Shown here: in pieces, positions 1 through 12,691 of the stretch
Numbering within the stretch: position 1 is the first letter of the stretch
Layout: each line of letters begins with the position of its first letter
From: Pithys albifrons albifrons
Taxonomy: Eukaryota; Chordata; Aves; Passeriformes; Thamnophilidae
Assembly (NCBI RefSeq): GCF_047495875.1
Contig: NC_092463.1
Coordinates: 5,641,557 to 5,705,556, forward strand
Length of the DNA: 64,000 nucleotides
Direction of reading: 5' to 3'
Position numbers and translations under genes: made by a program
The notes under the pieces: model-generated
Databases searched by the model: none
Told to the model about the DNA's origin: nothing
What the model saw: the letters and a program-made list of their open reading frames with translations, nothing else

Positions 1-3000
1 ATGAAGAAATTTGCCTAACAAATGATGTAATTTCTGGCAAAGCCACAAGCCTAATTTGCAGGGAAGAGCCCAGCGACCCCAGCATTACCTCCCCAGGCGC
101 ACAGAGGAGGAGTTGCCTTGGCTTGCTCTCAGGCCAGGAGGACACAGCACAGAGGCAACAGCAGGGGCTGCCTGCCTGGCCCCTGCCCCTCAAACCCACG
201 TGCATGGGCTGCTTGCACCCACAAACCTCCCCAGGGTTCTGAGTGGGACATTCACCCCAAGGGGACACTGCCTGCTGTCACCGTCACTGCACACAGGGGG
301 ATCCAGGGAGCCCATCCAGTGCTGCACACTCCCCCACTCCTGCCCCCTTCTATCTCACTTCCAGAAGACCAAGGGGATCACTGTAACAGTCACAGCCATG
401 TTTTGTTAAATACATCTCAGGATAAACTATCATATTAGGGAGTATTTCACCAGAACCCATGAGAAGAGCCCCAGCCCATATCCAGCTCCAAGCCAACTGC
501 AGATGGCTGGGGTTTCCCACCTCCAGCATGGTACCTTAACCAGCAAGCTGTTGGGATGTGTCTCTCACCATCTTTCCCATCCCAAACTTTAGGAGGTGCT
601 AAAGCAGCCCGGCCCACCTCCAGGAAAGTCACCCCAGCACCCCAATGAGATCCAGGGCATGGACAATTGGAAATGAGGCCCTCAGCTCTGCTGGGTACCA
701 CAAGCTCCCTCTCCCACTTCTTTCATCTTCTGGGTGCTGCCTATTTTATCACCATCCCTGGATTTCAGTACCTGATGGAATTGAGGCCCATTTTCCTCAT
801 TATGATTATTTAACTGGAAACAAGTTAAATGCTAAGCTCAGATCCCAGAAGACAGAGTTTTGTGGCCTCCCCTGGTTGGCAGATGAGGTGGATGCCTGCT
901 GCAGTTCCCACCCTGTGTTGCTCTGCTCTTGCTTCCAACCTTTGTGCCGGAGTTTCCATTGCTGTCAACTTGATCTGCACCAACTTGCTTACTTCAGCAG
1001 AGCCCACAAGTTCTTACTAAGAACTCTTAATTACTTGTTTAACACAAAACACAGAAATAGCCAGAATACAAGCTCATGCTTTGCTCAGCCATAGCAAATA
1101 GAAAAAGCTGTGACTCACGAGCTATAACAAGGTCTCTGCTGCCAATAAATCAATCCTACTCAAGCTCTTCCTGCTCCAGTTCCCAGCCCACCCAGGAAAC
1201 TTTCTTGCTCTTAGGTTATCTCAGCCCTCAGGCTATTTCTTCACCTAGCAAGCCTAAATAAAAACATTTTTTGCCATTTTCACTGCCCTCTTGCTCCACA
1301 GATCCTCAGGCTCACTGACATGTTTTCCACTAACCTCACACTCCAAGGCATCCATCCATGGGTCCTCGTGCTCAAGGTCATCTCTGGAGCTGACAAGTCC
1401 TAAACAAAAAATCTGCAGTAGTGGCCAGTCAGATACTGCAGACCAGCTAAACACAGCAACACAGCCACTGAGATGTGAACCCCTGAGAGCTGCTCCAGAG
1501 CAGAGACAGGTCTTCTTTCATCACAGGACAATGGACAAGACTGAGATAGGAACCACCTGCAAAAATCCAGAGCAAGTTTATGGCCTCTCCCTAAGAGTTG
1601 CCAGGGAGCACTCACTCTGTTCAGCTGTAGGTTAATCCTGCTTCATTTACCTTACTTACAAGTACCACCACCATGCTGGCTTTATTCCCCAGTCTCTTCT
1701 GTGTTCCAGAGGGGGTTCAAATTCATCATTCCCAAAAATCTCTTCGGCCAGTTCCCTTCCTAGCTCCTTCCATTATAAAGCTCAAGTTAGTGGCTGTCCA
1801 GTATCCTCTCATTAATGCAGTATTTTCTCTTCCATCCATAATGAAGGCAAAATGCAAAGCTAACCTGCTTCCCTCTCCAAGAGCATCACCTCCTCTTTCT
1901 AAAGCCTGTCAGACATGTGTTTTCTTGCCTTTCTGACTCACTGATTGACAAGGTGTCCTCTCTTTCCTTAATTGGTCTAATTACATGCTGTCTGCTGCGC
2001 TGTGAGAGCTGTAAATAAAAAGCTACTCACGGGATCATCTCACTCTGTACTGTCCTCCAAAAGCAGCCCATGAGTCTCCACAGCCTCTGCTTGAAGTGCA
2101 GACTGGAGATACATTTGGTGCAGACCTACCTAACCAGTAGGTCTCTAACATGGAAAGGCAAATGCTGTTAGTTTGGGGGTGTCTGTAGGAGCTCAGCACA
2201 ATATTTAGCTGATCACAGACCATTCCTCATGTACCTAAACTGCTCTCCACATCCAGCTGCATAACTGCAGCAAACCGAGTCCAGGTCTGATACGAACTGT
2301 ATTTTTACCTATAATGTTTTTTTAGGCATGACATCTCAGTTTTGCAGCTATTCCCATATTTTAGGCCTAACTGAAAGTTCAATTAAGCCAGGTCTAATTG
2401 TTCAGTCAGGTCACCTCCATCCCCTATAGGAACAAACTAGGGGAGGAATTAGTAAGTTTCTACAAAACTGATCCCAGAACTGGTACAAAGACATTCCAGC
2501 TACAAAACCCTTGGGGATTATCCAAACAGCACACAGGGAGACAGGAAGACTGTGCCGAGTGCTGGGAATTTTCCCACAGATATTATTAAACAAGGAGAGG
2601 AATTGCTCCTTGTGAACAGAGTCTCAGTGCTTTTTAAATTCAGTCTCAGAAAGACCTGCAGCGAATCGATGCTGCATCTCTAACTGCAGAGTGGAAGCTC
2701 CCCAAACAACCAATAATGGGTTTTGTCAAAACAATTAAATTATAAAATGCATTTTTAAGAGTCACCAAGTGACTGGCAACACTAGCAAGACAGACAGTAA
2801 AAAAAAAAATTCTAACAACCTGCTGCTCAGTGAAGAAGACACAAACAGCAAAGCTCCCCATCAAGATGCACACAAACAGCTCAGGCACAGAGAGTGGAAT
2901 TTCACAACTCTACACGGCAGTGCTGCAGGTTTGTATCCCCTTTTCCTAAGGCACGGAGCACTGCAGGCACAGCAGAGCAGGGACAGTCCCCCAGCAGCAA

Positions 3001-3080
3001 TCCAGTGCTGCAGTCACTTCTAGAGAGAGTAACGTTGCTGGAGAGAGTGACCCTTCACAGGGCCAGTCCAGCAGAGCAGA
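1..3080. other. Unannotated non-coding DNA
   Basis: No repeat tail, CpG cluster or convincing exon is visible here. Open frames on both strands are short, overlap each other and have no matching splice sites or codon bias. There is a run of nine or ten A near 2800. This could be intron or intergenic sequence of a vertebrate. Confidence 0.5.
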
Positions 3081-3158
3081 CTTCCCATTTTACAGGTGAG
3101 AAATCATGGGATTGAAAATTTGAATGACCTGCCCAAAGCCACACAGAAGGGTCAAGGA
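3081..3158 (-). repeat. MIR-like SINE remnant
   Basis: The stretch reads like the reverse complement of the conserved MIR core: a CCCATTTTACAGGTGAGAAA start, then a degenerate section, then TGACCTGCCCAAAGCCACAC, which mirrors the MIR motif GTGTGACCTTGGGCAAGTCA. MIR elements are ancient SINEs shared across amniotes and survive in birds only as diverged pieces. No flanking target duplication is visible. The match is from memory of the consensus, not a computed alignment. Confidence 0.6.
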
Positions 3159-4467
3159 AACAAATAGTCATTTCAAGTCACTGCTCACCCCACAAAATGG
3201 GTGTCTATAGTGTGTTTCTTCACTTGTGTGCACTCAGCAGGTGACTCCTTACAGCCCCAGCAAACATTGCTGAGGGCTCACACAGTCCTACTGCAGCACC
3301 ATGTTCAGAATGCACCCAACGTCTTCAAAAAACAATGTTTTGGAATTTTAAAACCTCTTTCAGGGCATTACTCTTGCATTTAAACAAAGTAGCAGCAATG
3401 GAGACACTTTTATTGAGCTTGGTCTAAATGTGATCATAGTAGTTTTTTCCCCCTCAAAAGGAAAGGTCCATCATTGTAACTTAAAAGTGGAGGTAAATGG
3501 GTTCATGCAGACACCCAAGGCAGCAAGCTCCTCACTGTAGAACAGACTTTGTAACCCACTAACCTGACATATGATGGCAAAATAATATCTAGCTCTTAGA
3601 GCGTCCTTTTCATCAGCACATCTAAGAAAACTTTCTAAATGCTGGTTGTGTCAGTGTTTGTAACTGCCTGGAGAACAGGGAGAGCACAACGAGAGGGATT
3701 TCTGAAGATCGCTTTGGAGCACCAGGTTTGATCAGTACCATCCTACAATGGGAAAAATCGACGCAAAGGCTGCTTAAATTCAACAGAGCCGTTATGCAAA
3801 CTTCAAGGGGCTTTGAAGCAGAACACCAGGGATTACTGGAACTTTTGCTACAATTGCTTTTACAACAATAGAACCACATGATGATGATATGCTTTGCCTT
3901 GTACATCTCCATATATCCAAGAGCTTAAAATGAACTGTCATTGTCTGCTCCCGAAGCACATCCACAATGCTTCTGTGTGTCATATGTCCAGCTCTAAGTG
4001 ATGAAAAGGATCCCACATCAGACTAAAGAAACTTTAAAAGACCAACTTAGAAAATGCCTTTCCTAAGGTTTGGGGCTCCTCAGTGTTTTGCACAGCACAT
4101 TCAAGCTTTAGAACAATGCCATCTGTCATGACGTTGTCTTTTTTGAACTGACACCAAGAAGGATGGGATAGCCGAAGCCTCATCAGTCCCACTCAGATGT
4201 CACACCTTGATATCTGTACAACAAGAGATCTCTGCAAATAACTTGGATGAATCATAAAGCTCATGAAGTGCCTTGGGCTTTTGTTTTGTTTTTTTAAAGG
4301 TAAACTTGCTACAATATCACACATTTGTGTAAAACACATTCCTCCCAGAGAACAAGTACACTCTTCGGATGCAGAAGGTCCTCTGTCTACATTTGCCCTT
4401 TAACTGCATGATAAAGAACCTCATTCTCAGGAATCCACAAGCAACCAGGCTGTGAGAAGGAAAAGAG
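3159..4467. other. Unannotated non-coding DNA
   Basis: No repeat or gene recognised. Frames of about 95 codons are open on both strands around 3.6-3.9 kb, and a few CpGs lie at 3.6-3.8 kb, but neither frame has a good splice acceptor or a recognisable product. Confidence 0.45.
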
Positions 4468-4692
4468 TTTTAAAGTGGAGGAATAGATATTAGAAAAAAA
4501 AATCTTGACTGTGAGGGTGATAAGGCACTGGAACAGGTTGCCCAGAGAAATTGTGGATGCCCCATCCTCAGAGTGTTCCAGGCTGGGTTGGAAGGGACTT
4601 TGAGTTACATGATCCAGTAGAAATTGTCCCTGTCCATGGCAAGAGGGCTGGAATGAGATAATCTTTAATGTCCCTTCCAACGCAAACCATCC
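4468..4692 (+). mobile_element. CR1 LINE fragment, 3' part
   Basis: The sequence follows the avian CR1 3' region in sense orientation: a GATATTAG-A-rich start, then GGCACTGGAACAGGTTGCCC, GATGCCCCATCCTCAGAGTG, the 'CCCTGTCCATGGCAAGAGGG' block and the end 'GTCCCTTCCAACGCAAACC'. In full elements this covers the last part of the reverse-transcriptase ORF and the 3' UTR. Only about 225 bases remain, and the terminal octamer repeat is missing. It is inert. Confidence 0.9.
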
Positions 4693-7600
4693 TTAATATG
4701 CATCTACTGTTCTTCTGCAAGAAAGAATTGAACTAAAAGTTCTTGCCTTTAAATTAGCAAGTACCACTTGTCTGCAAAGCAAGTGGAGCCAGAGGAGATA
4801 GAACCATGTCCAGTCAGCATGAATCCAACTACCAGCAATTCTGGTGGGAAGTGTCATGTGAAACACCCTGCATGGAAAGGCTGGTGATTGACCACGAAGC
4901 ATTTCCTTACTGATTAAAAAAATCAACAACCCACAACTATATGTTTTGCTGCTCACCACTTTAGCTAAACCATACCCTACAAAAGTTCAGGTTTTATGCC
5001 AATCAAGAAACAGCAGTGTCCCACGTGAGACAATCTAACACACACAGAAAAGCACACAGGAAAGCAAGCAGAAGTCTGTAACCAGTCAGTCAGACTTGGA
5101 AGCAGTGAGACACAGGCTCCACTGCTGGCTCCAAAAATCACTTTATACATCTTTAATAGCTTATAAATAAAGCAGCATATGAACAGGGACTGAAATTGGG
5201 TCCTTTGCCTTGGAGGTGTGCCTGAAGCACTAGTACTTTTCATCTCCAATCTGGCTGCATGCAGGCTCCTGCACTTACCCTGCTGGGGTGCAGGTTGTAC
5301 CCAGCTCTCCCAAAAATGAGGATAAGGCACTAATGTCCTAGACAAGGGAAGAGTCCCACCCCATCCCTTTTCCTTAACTCAAATACTCTCTTCATCAACT
5401 ATTTGGGCTTTGCAAACTCTGTGCCAATGGCCTGGGTGCCAGAATTGGAACTGCAGCTTTCTAGATGGCAAGTTCAGTATCTCCAGACTCACCACTGCTG
5501 TGCAGACACAGTTGGGGATGCAAGGGACCCCCAAAAGGAAAGGTGTTTGAGGAAAGCCAGGGTGGGACCAATGGCTCTGTTCTGAAAAGGCTTTGCTCCC
5601 CATAACATTTATTAATATCTCTTTTGTTCAACTCTAAGAACAGGGCAATGTTTTAAGTGCCTTTTCTAGCCCAGTGCCAAGAATAAATTAATGATGTGTA
5701 TTAATAATATACCACATTCTTAATGAAGCTAAGGCCATTTTCTGATGCATAAAACAGTAAGCTAAAAATGACTAATTTTAAAATCAATACAAAATTCACT
5801 CCCCAGTACTACCTCATAAACTATAACTTTTATGCTGCATCGTAAATATTAGATGAAAGTGGTTGAAAAACTCTGAGAAAGTTCTTCGCTTCAATCTCAG
5901 AGGTGAGCTGCAGGTTTACAAGTGGTTTTGGGCCTCCTTAGAGAAGGAAAATAGGAGAATTACTGACCACAGTGAAAGACCATTCAGAGGACAATGTTAC
6001 CTGGTAATACACGAACAGCACATGGTGGATAAACACAGAGGCGTTACTTTAACTTGCAACCTGCAGCACAGGACACCACCAATGCAAACATTGGCTGCCT
6101 CCTCTCCAAATCATCCTGCCTGGTCCAGGTCCACTCATAACATTCCTCTCTAGCCTCTGTCCCCTTTATTCACCAGTAACAGTACACTAAAACCAGTATG
6201 ATCCTTCCCCACTGTCTCCAGTGTGCTGGCTTAAATCCAGGAAAACAGGTCTGTCCTGGCTGGCAGTGCCAGCAGAGGGACAGTTGGGGTTACCAGATAT
6301 CCAGGTGAAGAGGAGCAAGGGAAGAGGGGATCCTTTTTGACCTTCAGGCCTTGCACTGGAGCAGCAATCTCATGCTGCACTTTCCCACACTCAGGTCTGA
6401 CTCACCAGCCATCCAGCTCTGTGAAGCAGAGTTGTTTATCCAAAACACAAGCACTTCAGAGAAAAGCACCCCAAACGATGAAACAGGTCATGCCAGGTTT
6501 ACCAAGTACCTGTCTCTCTTTTCACCCAGACCATAACGCTAAAAAATAAAAACAATCCAGGAACACCAGAGAGCAATTGCCCTGGGGTTCCTCTTGGCCC
6601 ATCTCTGGCTATAGAGTTTTTGTTGGGGGCTTTAGTGGGGTTTTTTGTTGTTTGGGGTTATTTTTAAACCTTTTCTGGTTGCATCTGTGAACACAAGGAC
6701 CATGACACATAGCACAGCAGTATTTGTGAAGCATCACCCAAGACTGTGTATCCAGAGCTGAGGTATGAGAGCACTCAAGGGTTTCTGAGGGCATAAAACC
6801 TTCTGGGATGGGACCAACAGACATGGAGGGTGTAGTCAGACCTCTAGACTCCCTGGAATCAGTTCTGACCCACATTCCTTCTTAAACTAGCTAAAGCTGT
6901 GCTAATCAGCCCACCCACAGAAGACACAACTAAGCAGACAAATGATAATGATCCAGTTTTTGAGCTGGACAGTTGTGGGCAAAGAGACCCTCACAGACAT
7001 GAACACAGGATGCACAACCTTAAGAAGGGCATTTTCCCTGCTTTTGAAAGAAAAGAGTAAGCATTCTTGCTCTCAAATCTTTTTTGCTTCCACACAGATG
7101 AAATTTACCCTCGGTGCTTTTCTGACAAGAAGTGGCTCTGTCTGGCTCTTAATTTTGGAGAAAAGGCCTGTAACCCTCAGCTACTTTAATTGGGAGAGAC
7201 CACTGAAAATAATAGGTTTCCATCAGTAAATAACTGTCTTACTGTGTCAGTAAGAGGACAGATTTGCTCTGCATGAGCTCTTACACACAGAAACCAAACA
7301 GATACATGAATGTGGGTGTGCAACATCACCATTGAACAACTTGCTTGGGTTACACTAATCAGGAGGATTTGAGCAGTTCCAACACTTAAGTACGAGCCCC
7401 ACACAGACCCTCATGGCAATATAAAGGCTGATTGTCTGTACTGCAGGTATTCATCAACTATTGCAAAAAACTGGGGGCTCACTCCAGCCTCCCTTTCACA
7501 CAGTATTAATTAAAAGGAAACCATGCAGGTACACTTTGGCCTGAAATAACATTTGCTACCCACAAATACAAGCATCCAGCAACATACACACAGAGAGGCA

Positions 7601-9289
7601 GAATCATCAAGAGTACCTGAACCATCTAAATGGTAAATCCCAGTTCTGCACTAAGCAAACTGAGTTTTTCTTACTAAGACAATGTAATCTCTACTGGCCT
7701 CTCTAAACCCAAATAAATCTGAGCAGAACTAACATAAAGGAAAAAGAATACATTTTTTAACTTAGTACAAATATTAGAAACAGAGTTTGTTTCTAATTTG
7801 TTTTCTGGGTGTGCCTTATTCCCTATTGTCTGTAAATAGATTTTATCCTGATAAATTAAGCCAAAATGCCAACTTTTAAAATACTAAAGACAGATTAAAT
7901 GAGTGTTATCACTAAGAGCATAATATCCTGGGTTAGAAACATATTTAGCCTCTCATAGTATAGGCTCCTAGAAATATCCAGTGTTTCCTCTTACAACATG
8001 AAACCATTGCTCCTTCTAGCCATGTCCCCAGCTGGTAGCAGGCAACAGAGCAGAGTCTTAAAATAGATATGGATGTAGGACACACTCTATTTCCCAAGGC
8101 AAACTACAGGCAAAATACCATGGCCATTAAAAAGAAGGAAAAAAATAAAAAGGCCCCCACACAGTAAATTTACAGAAAGGAAACAGGTTGGCTGAGGCAG
8201 GAACAATTTAGTGTAGGTGAGATGCAGCTTCTGTATTGACCAACACAGTAACACCAATACAAGGACACACTCACACATCTTCCCAGCGCACAGAGGTGAG
8301 GACACACCATGCAAATGCCAGAAAAAAAAACGCTGTCCTGCTTCTCCACATAAATCCTTAGCTCTGGGCTCTTTGCAAGCTGAGGGAGGCACTCCCATTT
8401 GGCTGCTAATTAGATAAAGCTGAGCTAATTAGCAAAAGCTGGTGTTCAAATCAAAGGGGAGACAAGAGGGTTGTAGGAGAGGAAATTCTGGCATATGAGT
8501 GGCTCAATGAGCACTGCTGGCCACTGATCAGATATGTCCTCTCTGTGTATATTTATGTTGCTTACATTAGCCCACTGGAGCGGCTATTGCTGATGTAAAC
8601 TCAGAGGTGGAAGAGGGCAGGACATGGGATCGAGGAATTCCCTGTGGCTATGGCTGCAGCAGCAGCAGCTCTCACAGCTGCACAGACATAGGTACCAGTA
8701 CATGCACCCAGTGGAGCTGCTGACTCTCCCCACATAGCTTTAGTGGCATGGACAGCTCTGTAAAACCAAGCAGGATGCCAAGCTGGAGACTCCCAGATGC
8801 TGTAGGGGAAGGATCAGGGAGCCACGTCCAACAAAGGGCACCTCTGAACCAAAACCAAACACAGCTTTGGTGTTTGCTGCTTAAAAAACTGCACAGGAAA
8901 ACCTCAGTGCCAAAGTTTTCTGCCAACACACAGCCCCCCTGCTTTAAAACAAGGCACCTGCATCTTCCAGAGTGTTTTTGTGTTCATGCAAGAACTTTGG
9001 CTGAGCTTTCTTTATCGTGTTATTCTGTGCAACAGGTCAAAACAGTGTGTTTTCCAGGGTGGCTGTGCACAGAGCCATCAAGCATCGTGCCACCTGCATT
9101 GTGGACACAGCACTGTCATACCAAAAAATGGGGTGAAAAGTCGGATGTCTGGGAAGATAATCAAGCACAGCATGTTTCATTCCAGTGAAATAAATCATAT
9201 GCATAATGCACCATACCCTGCGAGAGTAAAAAAAAAAAAAGAATTTATATGCAAGTCACTGAATTCCTAGGATGTTTTTTTCCTGAAGC
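4693..9289. other. Unannotated non-coding DNA with simple runs
   Basis: No repeat family, CpG island or supported exon was seen. Minor features are a CAG run of four units at about 8657-8669 and a run of 12 to 13 A at 9229-9241. Open frames are isolated and have no supporting splice structure. Confidence 0.45.
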
Positions 9290-9600
9290 AGCATGTGGGA
9301 GCCCCCGTCAGAAATGCCTTGCAAACCCCACAGGTCGCACAACAGTTTTACAAGTCCTGCTGCCCGTATTATCTTGAGATCGCTTTTATTCAAGTACAAC
9401 ACTGCCAGCCTGCGTTAATGCCAGAATGTTAATATCTAGGGAAGCCAATCTGACTAAATACCATGCTGCTCTAATGAGCAATTTTTCTGTATTCACCAGC
9501 AGTGAGGCTCTGTTGTCGAATGTAGTTCTCCGTAATTAGCACCCACTCGTCGCACTGCTGTGAGCTGGTGTCTGAAGGCAGAAATAAGAAGGGAAGCCCA
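9290..9600. promoter_or_regulatory. CpG-containing pocket, possible conserved element
   Basis: About nine CpG dinucleotides fall within 310 bases (near 9307, 9337, 9366, 9380, 9413, 9516, 9530, 9548 and 9551), while neighbouring kilobases are nearly CpG-free. In vertebrate DNA such retention outside islands often marks an exon, a conserved non-coding element or recent unmethylated sequence. A minus-strand candidate exon (9471-9571) sits inside it, and TTTTATTC at 9383-9390 gives AATAAA on the minus strand. Function is inferred only from composition. Confidence 0.35.
9471..9571 (-). CDS. Candidate minus-strand exon with stop codon, unidentified
   Basis: On the minus strand a good acceptor (pyrimidine-rich TTCTTATTTCTGCCTTCAG) ends just above 9571. 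The downstream frame is open for 32 codons and then stops with TAG at 9471-9473. It enters in phase 1 (one base supplied by the previous exon). The peptide is well mixed, beginning TSSQQCDEWVLITENYIRQQ, and contains W, Y and C, unlike the Ser/Leu/Pro-rich chance frames around it. CpGs lie within codons. An internal GT after the Leu-Thr-Ala codons could serve as a donor instead of the stop. I do not recognise the protein. The region could equally be a conserved non-coding element. Confidence 0.25.
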
Positions 9601-11505
9601 TAAAGCTGGAAACTCTCCTTCAGTGAGCTGTTTAGGAGGGGTAAAGATGTTCTGCAGCCCTTTTTAGCACACAGAAAGGAGATGGATGGAGAGAGAAGTG
9701 ACGATATGTTCCAAAATATAAGGAACATCTCAGCAAAGGTATACTGGGCTGAAAAAACCCTCCAACTATGCTTTGAAAGCTTATCTGTAGATACCTATAA
9801 TGTCAGGGCACATCCTCTATTTTAGGCTCACAGTTGAGTTTCCCCTCTGAGTCAAGGAATCCCAGTGATTTTTCCTCTCCTTGAGATAAGGGTTTTGGTG
9901 GGAGACTCGTAAATAAACGACCCTATACGCTGCACAATTCAGCTACAGATCTCAAAGCAGTCAAAGGTTTTACAAAGCTTGTTAGGAACCAGAAGCTTTA
10001 AAAGGCTCTGGCTGACCCAGCAGGTTGTTACATGGCTCAGAGGATGGTGTTAACAACTTGGATGGTTTTGATTTTGGGCACTGAATGAAGCAGATCTCAT
10101 TCTCCTCAGCTCTGTGCAATTTTGGAGCAAAGCTGGGGGTTGCAGAATTGCTTTGTCTGAGAAACACATTGAGGGAGAAGCAGTTTAAGAAAGAGAAGTA
10201 CCTGAATCACCTTTGGCTGTGTGAGAGGCACTGCATACCCTGCTGGCACTAGCACTGGTGTTCTTGCTAGCCATGTGTTAGCTTCCCACACCCTCCTTAC
10301 CCTGGTCACTGAATGAAGGTGGATAAAATGAAAGCCAAAAATAATGTAATGGATTTTTAAAATTTTTCAAATATCTTTTTTTAGGCTTTTAGAACGGCAG
10401 TTACAACAAACTAGGACACATTTCTGGACCAGTAAGTAAATATTCAACAATTTTAGACATCTTTTCCCTCAAATCCCTGACTAATTAATTGCCGAAAAGC
10501 TCAGTTTGAGGCAAATTATTATGTAACCACATGTGGTAATCATCAATACTACTTAAGAAAGGGGGAGATGGGGGGATGGAAAGGATCAAAACTGGTTTTT
10601 TTACTTCCCAAATTTTAGCTTTGAAACTCCCATGCTCTGTAATTGTAAGAGGGAAATAGTGAGATTTGTAATCAGTCATTTCAGGCATTAAAGAATCTTC
10701 TCATCCTGGTAAGTGCAGAAGGCAGCACAGTTTTGCATGGCTTGCACCAGCCCTGAGCTCTGTTCTTGCTACTTAAAACCCCAGGTTCTTCCTGGGGAAC
10801 CTGGAGTCTGCAGCACAAATGGGAGTGCTGATGCTCTAGTGCAGGGAAACAGCTAATTTCTTCTGCACAGGTCAGGTCAGAGAAGCTTAGGGTTGGGATG
10901 GAGCCCTGACTTTGGCATTTCAAATGCACTTACAAAAGATTTCAAAATGTAAGACACAAAGATGTTAAGTCTATACTGAGAATGAGTATGATGCTGAGGT
11001 ACAATGTGCTGTAAGGGAGGTACGCAGGACAGCACCATTCAAGGCAGGTGAACTCACTCTGCTTTGGCTCAGCAAGTGATGAGTGGATCAGTATATCTGC
11101 TGAAGTATTTGGCTGTCAGCAGATTCATTCAGAAGTATTGCATTGAAAACATCAGCTCCTCGTCTTTCGTAGTTTCAACACTTGTCCTGTAATAAATCTT
11201 CATCCAAAACGATGCTACCTCAACAGCATCCCCATCTGCAAACTAGCAATCCAGTGACAGATGAGCTGTGAATCCTCTGCTCAGTTGCAGGCACATGTTT
11301 TGCTAAGTTGTGAGCTTATGGAAACCATGTGTACCAGCTGACAGCTGAAACAGCAGGTCATGCTAAATCCAATCCCTTTTTAGCCCTTGATCTTTCACAT
11401 GCATGAGACCAGCCGAGTCACTGCCTGTGCAGGGTGGAAAACACTGGCCTTTGATAGTGACAAGAATTATTTTCCAAATAAAATCTCACTGCATTACAGG
11501 TCAGT
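9601..11505. other. Unannotated non-coding DNA
   Basis: No repeat recognised. A strong minus-strand donor-like sequence (GTAAGG) lies near 10303, but no acceptor is visible above it. A few CpGs occur near 9908-9931. Confidence 0.4.
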
Positions 11506-11663
11506 CTAATTCTCCTTGATACAGGCCTGGTACTGGACATCATAGTCATCCCTGTCTGTTGCTATAGGAACTCCGCTCCTGCAGATCAAAGTTATAAAAT
11601 AGACAAAAGGAAGAACGAGCATTAAAACCAAGTAATTTTCTAGTTTCCCCTCTCCACGCACAT
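11506..11663 (-). CDS. Candidate terminal exon encoding a membrane-spanning tail
   Basis: The minus strand shows a strong acceptor, TTTTGCTGTCTTTTTTTCAG, directly followed by a frame of 51 codons that enters in phase 1 and ends with TAG at 11506-11508. The predicted tail has a short polar lead (VRGEGKLEN), a hydrophobic run of about 18 residues beginning YLVLMLVLPFVYFITLIC, an Arg flank (CRS), and a hydrophilic end with acidic and Tyr residues (TDRDDYDVQYQ) finishing IKEN. This is the layout expected of the last exon of a single-pass or tail-anchored membrane protein with a cytosolic tail of about 24 residues. I do not recognise the family. The other two frames stop early or are less protein-like. 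A chance frame behind a chance acceptor cannot be excluded, because upstream exons were not identified with confidence. Confidence 0.3.
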
Positions 11664-12587
11664 CTGAAAAAAAGACAGCAAAATATCAAGCTCCCATAGA
11701 TTATTTCCCTCCTACAAGAAATTATGGAGAGAGGGAGAGAGGAGATGGAGGGTCCAAATGAGGCAGCGGGACATAGTAGTGGCATGGCCAACCCCATGGC
11801 TAATGCTGAGACATGTGGGGGCCAGAGCCAAGAGAAGCAGCACAGGAGGGGTCAGGCATGGCCCCTCTGATCCTGCTGGAATCAGTGAGCACACAGGGCA
11901 TAGCAAGGAGTCTCACAGGGTGTTTCCATTCACAGGGTAGGTGGTTAAAAAGCGTTTTCCTGTGCAATGATCAGACCATGTATAACCTTAACAGCTCCAC
12001 AGAGCTTTCTCTGGAGGTTGCCTGTGGTTGAACACAGCAAACAATGTTATAACAGGGACATACTTTTTTCTCTCTCTCCCCCTTTCCGCAGATGTGTGAA
12101 ACCCATGTCCTTGAGTACCTCTACCTGTGCACCCATCTTTTGGCTGGATCTTCACTCTTGTCTCTCATTCAGCAGACACTATGCTGGTACATTCATAAAC
12201 ATGTATTTATAACTCTCTTCAAGTATACATCAGACTATACACAATGCCACCACTCACCTGGTCTCCTTATAATGCTGTTGTTCTTACTATTTTGCTAGAG
12301 TTTTGTGATAACTCCAATCCTCCATGAAGGCACACCAGTGGGGCTAAGGAAAATACAGTTCTCACACGTCTCTCATAGAAGGATTAGCAAAAGCCCACTG
12401 ATTGCTAAAAAACCCTCTCCTTTCCTTTACTGCAGCAAAACAAGGTAAAGAGAGGCGGCTTGTGAGTCTTCTCCCAATAGCTGAACATGATTAGTGTCCT
12501 GATTTGGGAAACCATGTGGAAAAAAACCCCAAGGTTTCTCCCCATGAATGCAATAGAATTGCTCACTTATAACAATCATTCTCTGCC

Positions 12588-12691
12588 TTAGTTGAGCATG
12601 AGGAGCTGGTCCTTTATCGTGGCCAGCAGGAACTTTGTGCCCTGAAGATGCAAATCCTCATTCTGAATGCCCACAATGCTGAAGGCAGCCC
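12588..12691 (-). CDS. Candidate terminal exon, unidentified
   Basis: On the minus strand the acceptor GTCTCCTCCTGTTTTCCAG is followed by a frame in phase 1 of 33 codons ending in TAA at 12588-12590. The peptide starts AAFSIVGIQNEDLHLQ and ends KDQLLMLN; it is amphipathic and not low-complexity. A second open stretch at 12754-12846 ends at a usable donor (TTG|GTAGGG) in the matching phase, and joining the two would give a smooth reading. The intron between them would be only 62 bases, which is short for a vertebrate, so the pair is doubtful. No family recognised. Confidence 0.2.

Noticed and set aside
3634..3870. Plus-strand frame of about 80-95 codons with several CpGs
   Set aside because: No start, weak acceptor, Gln/Leu-rich end. 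Likely chance.
10106..10309. Minus-strand frame next to a strong GTAAGG donor
   Set aside because: No acceptor upstream of the donor. The frame runs across the donor and has no recognisable content.
12258..12343. Minus-strand segment with excellent acceptor and donor (86 bases)
   Set aside because: All three frames contain stops. At most a non-coding exon, with no other support.
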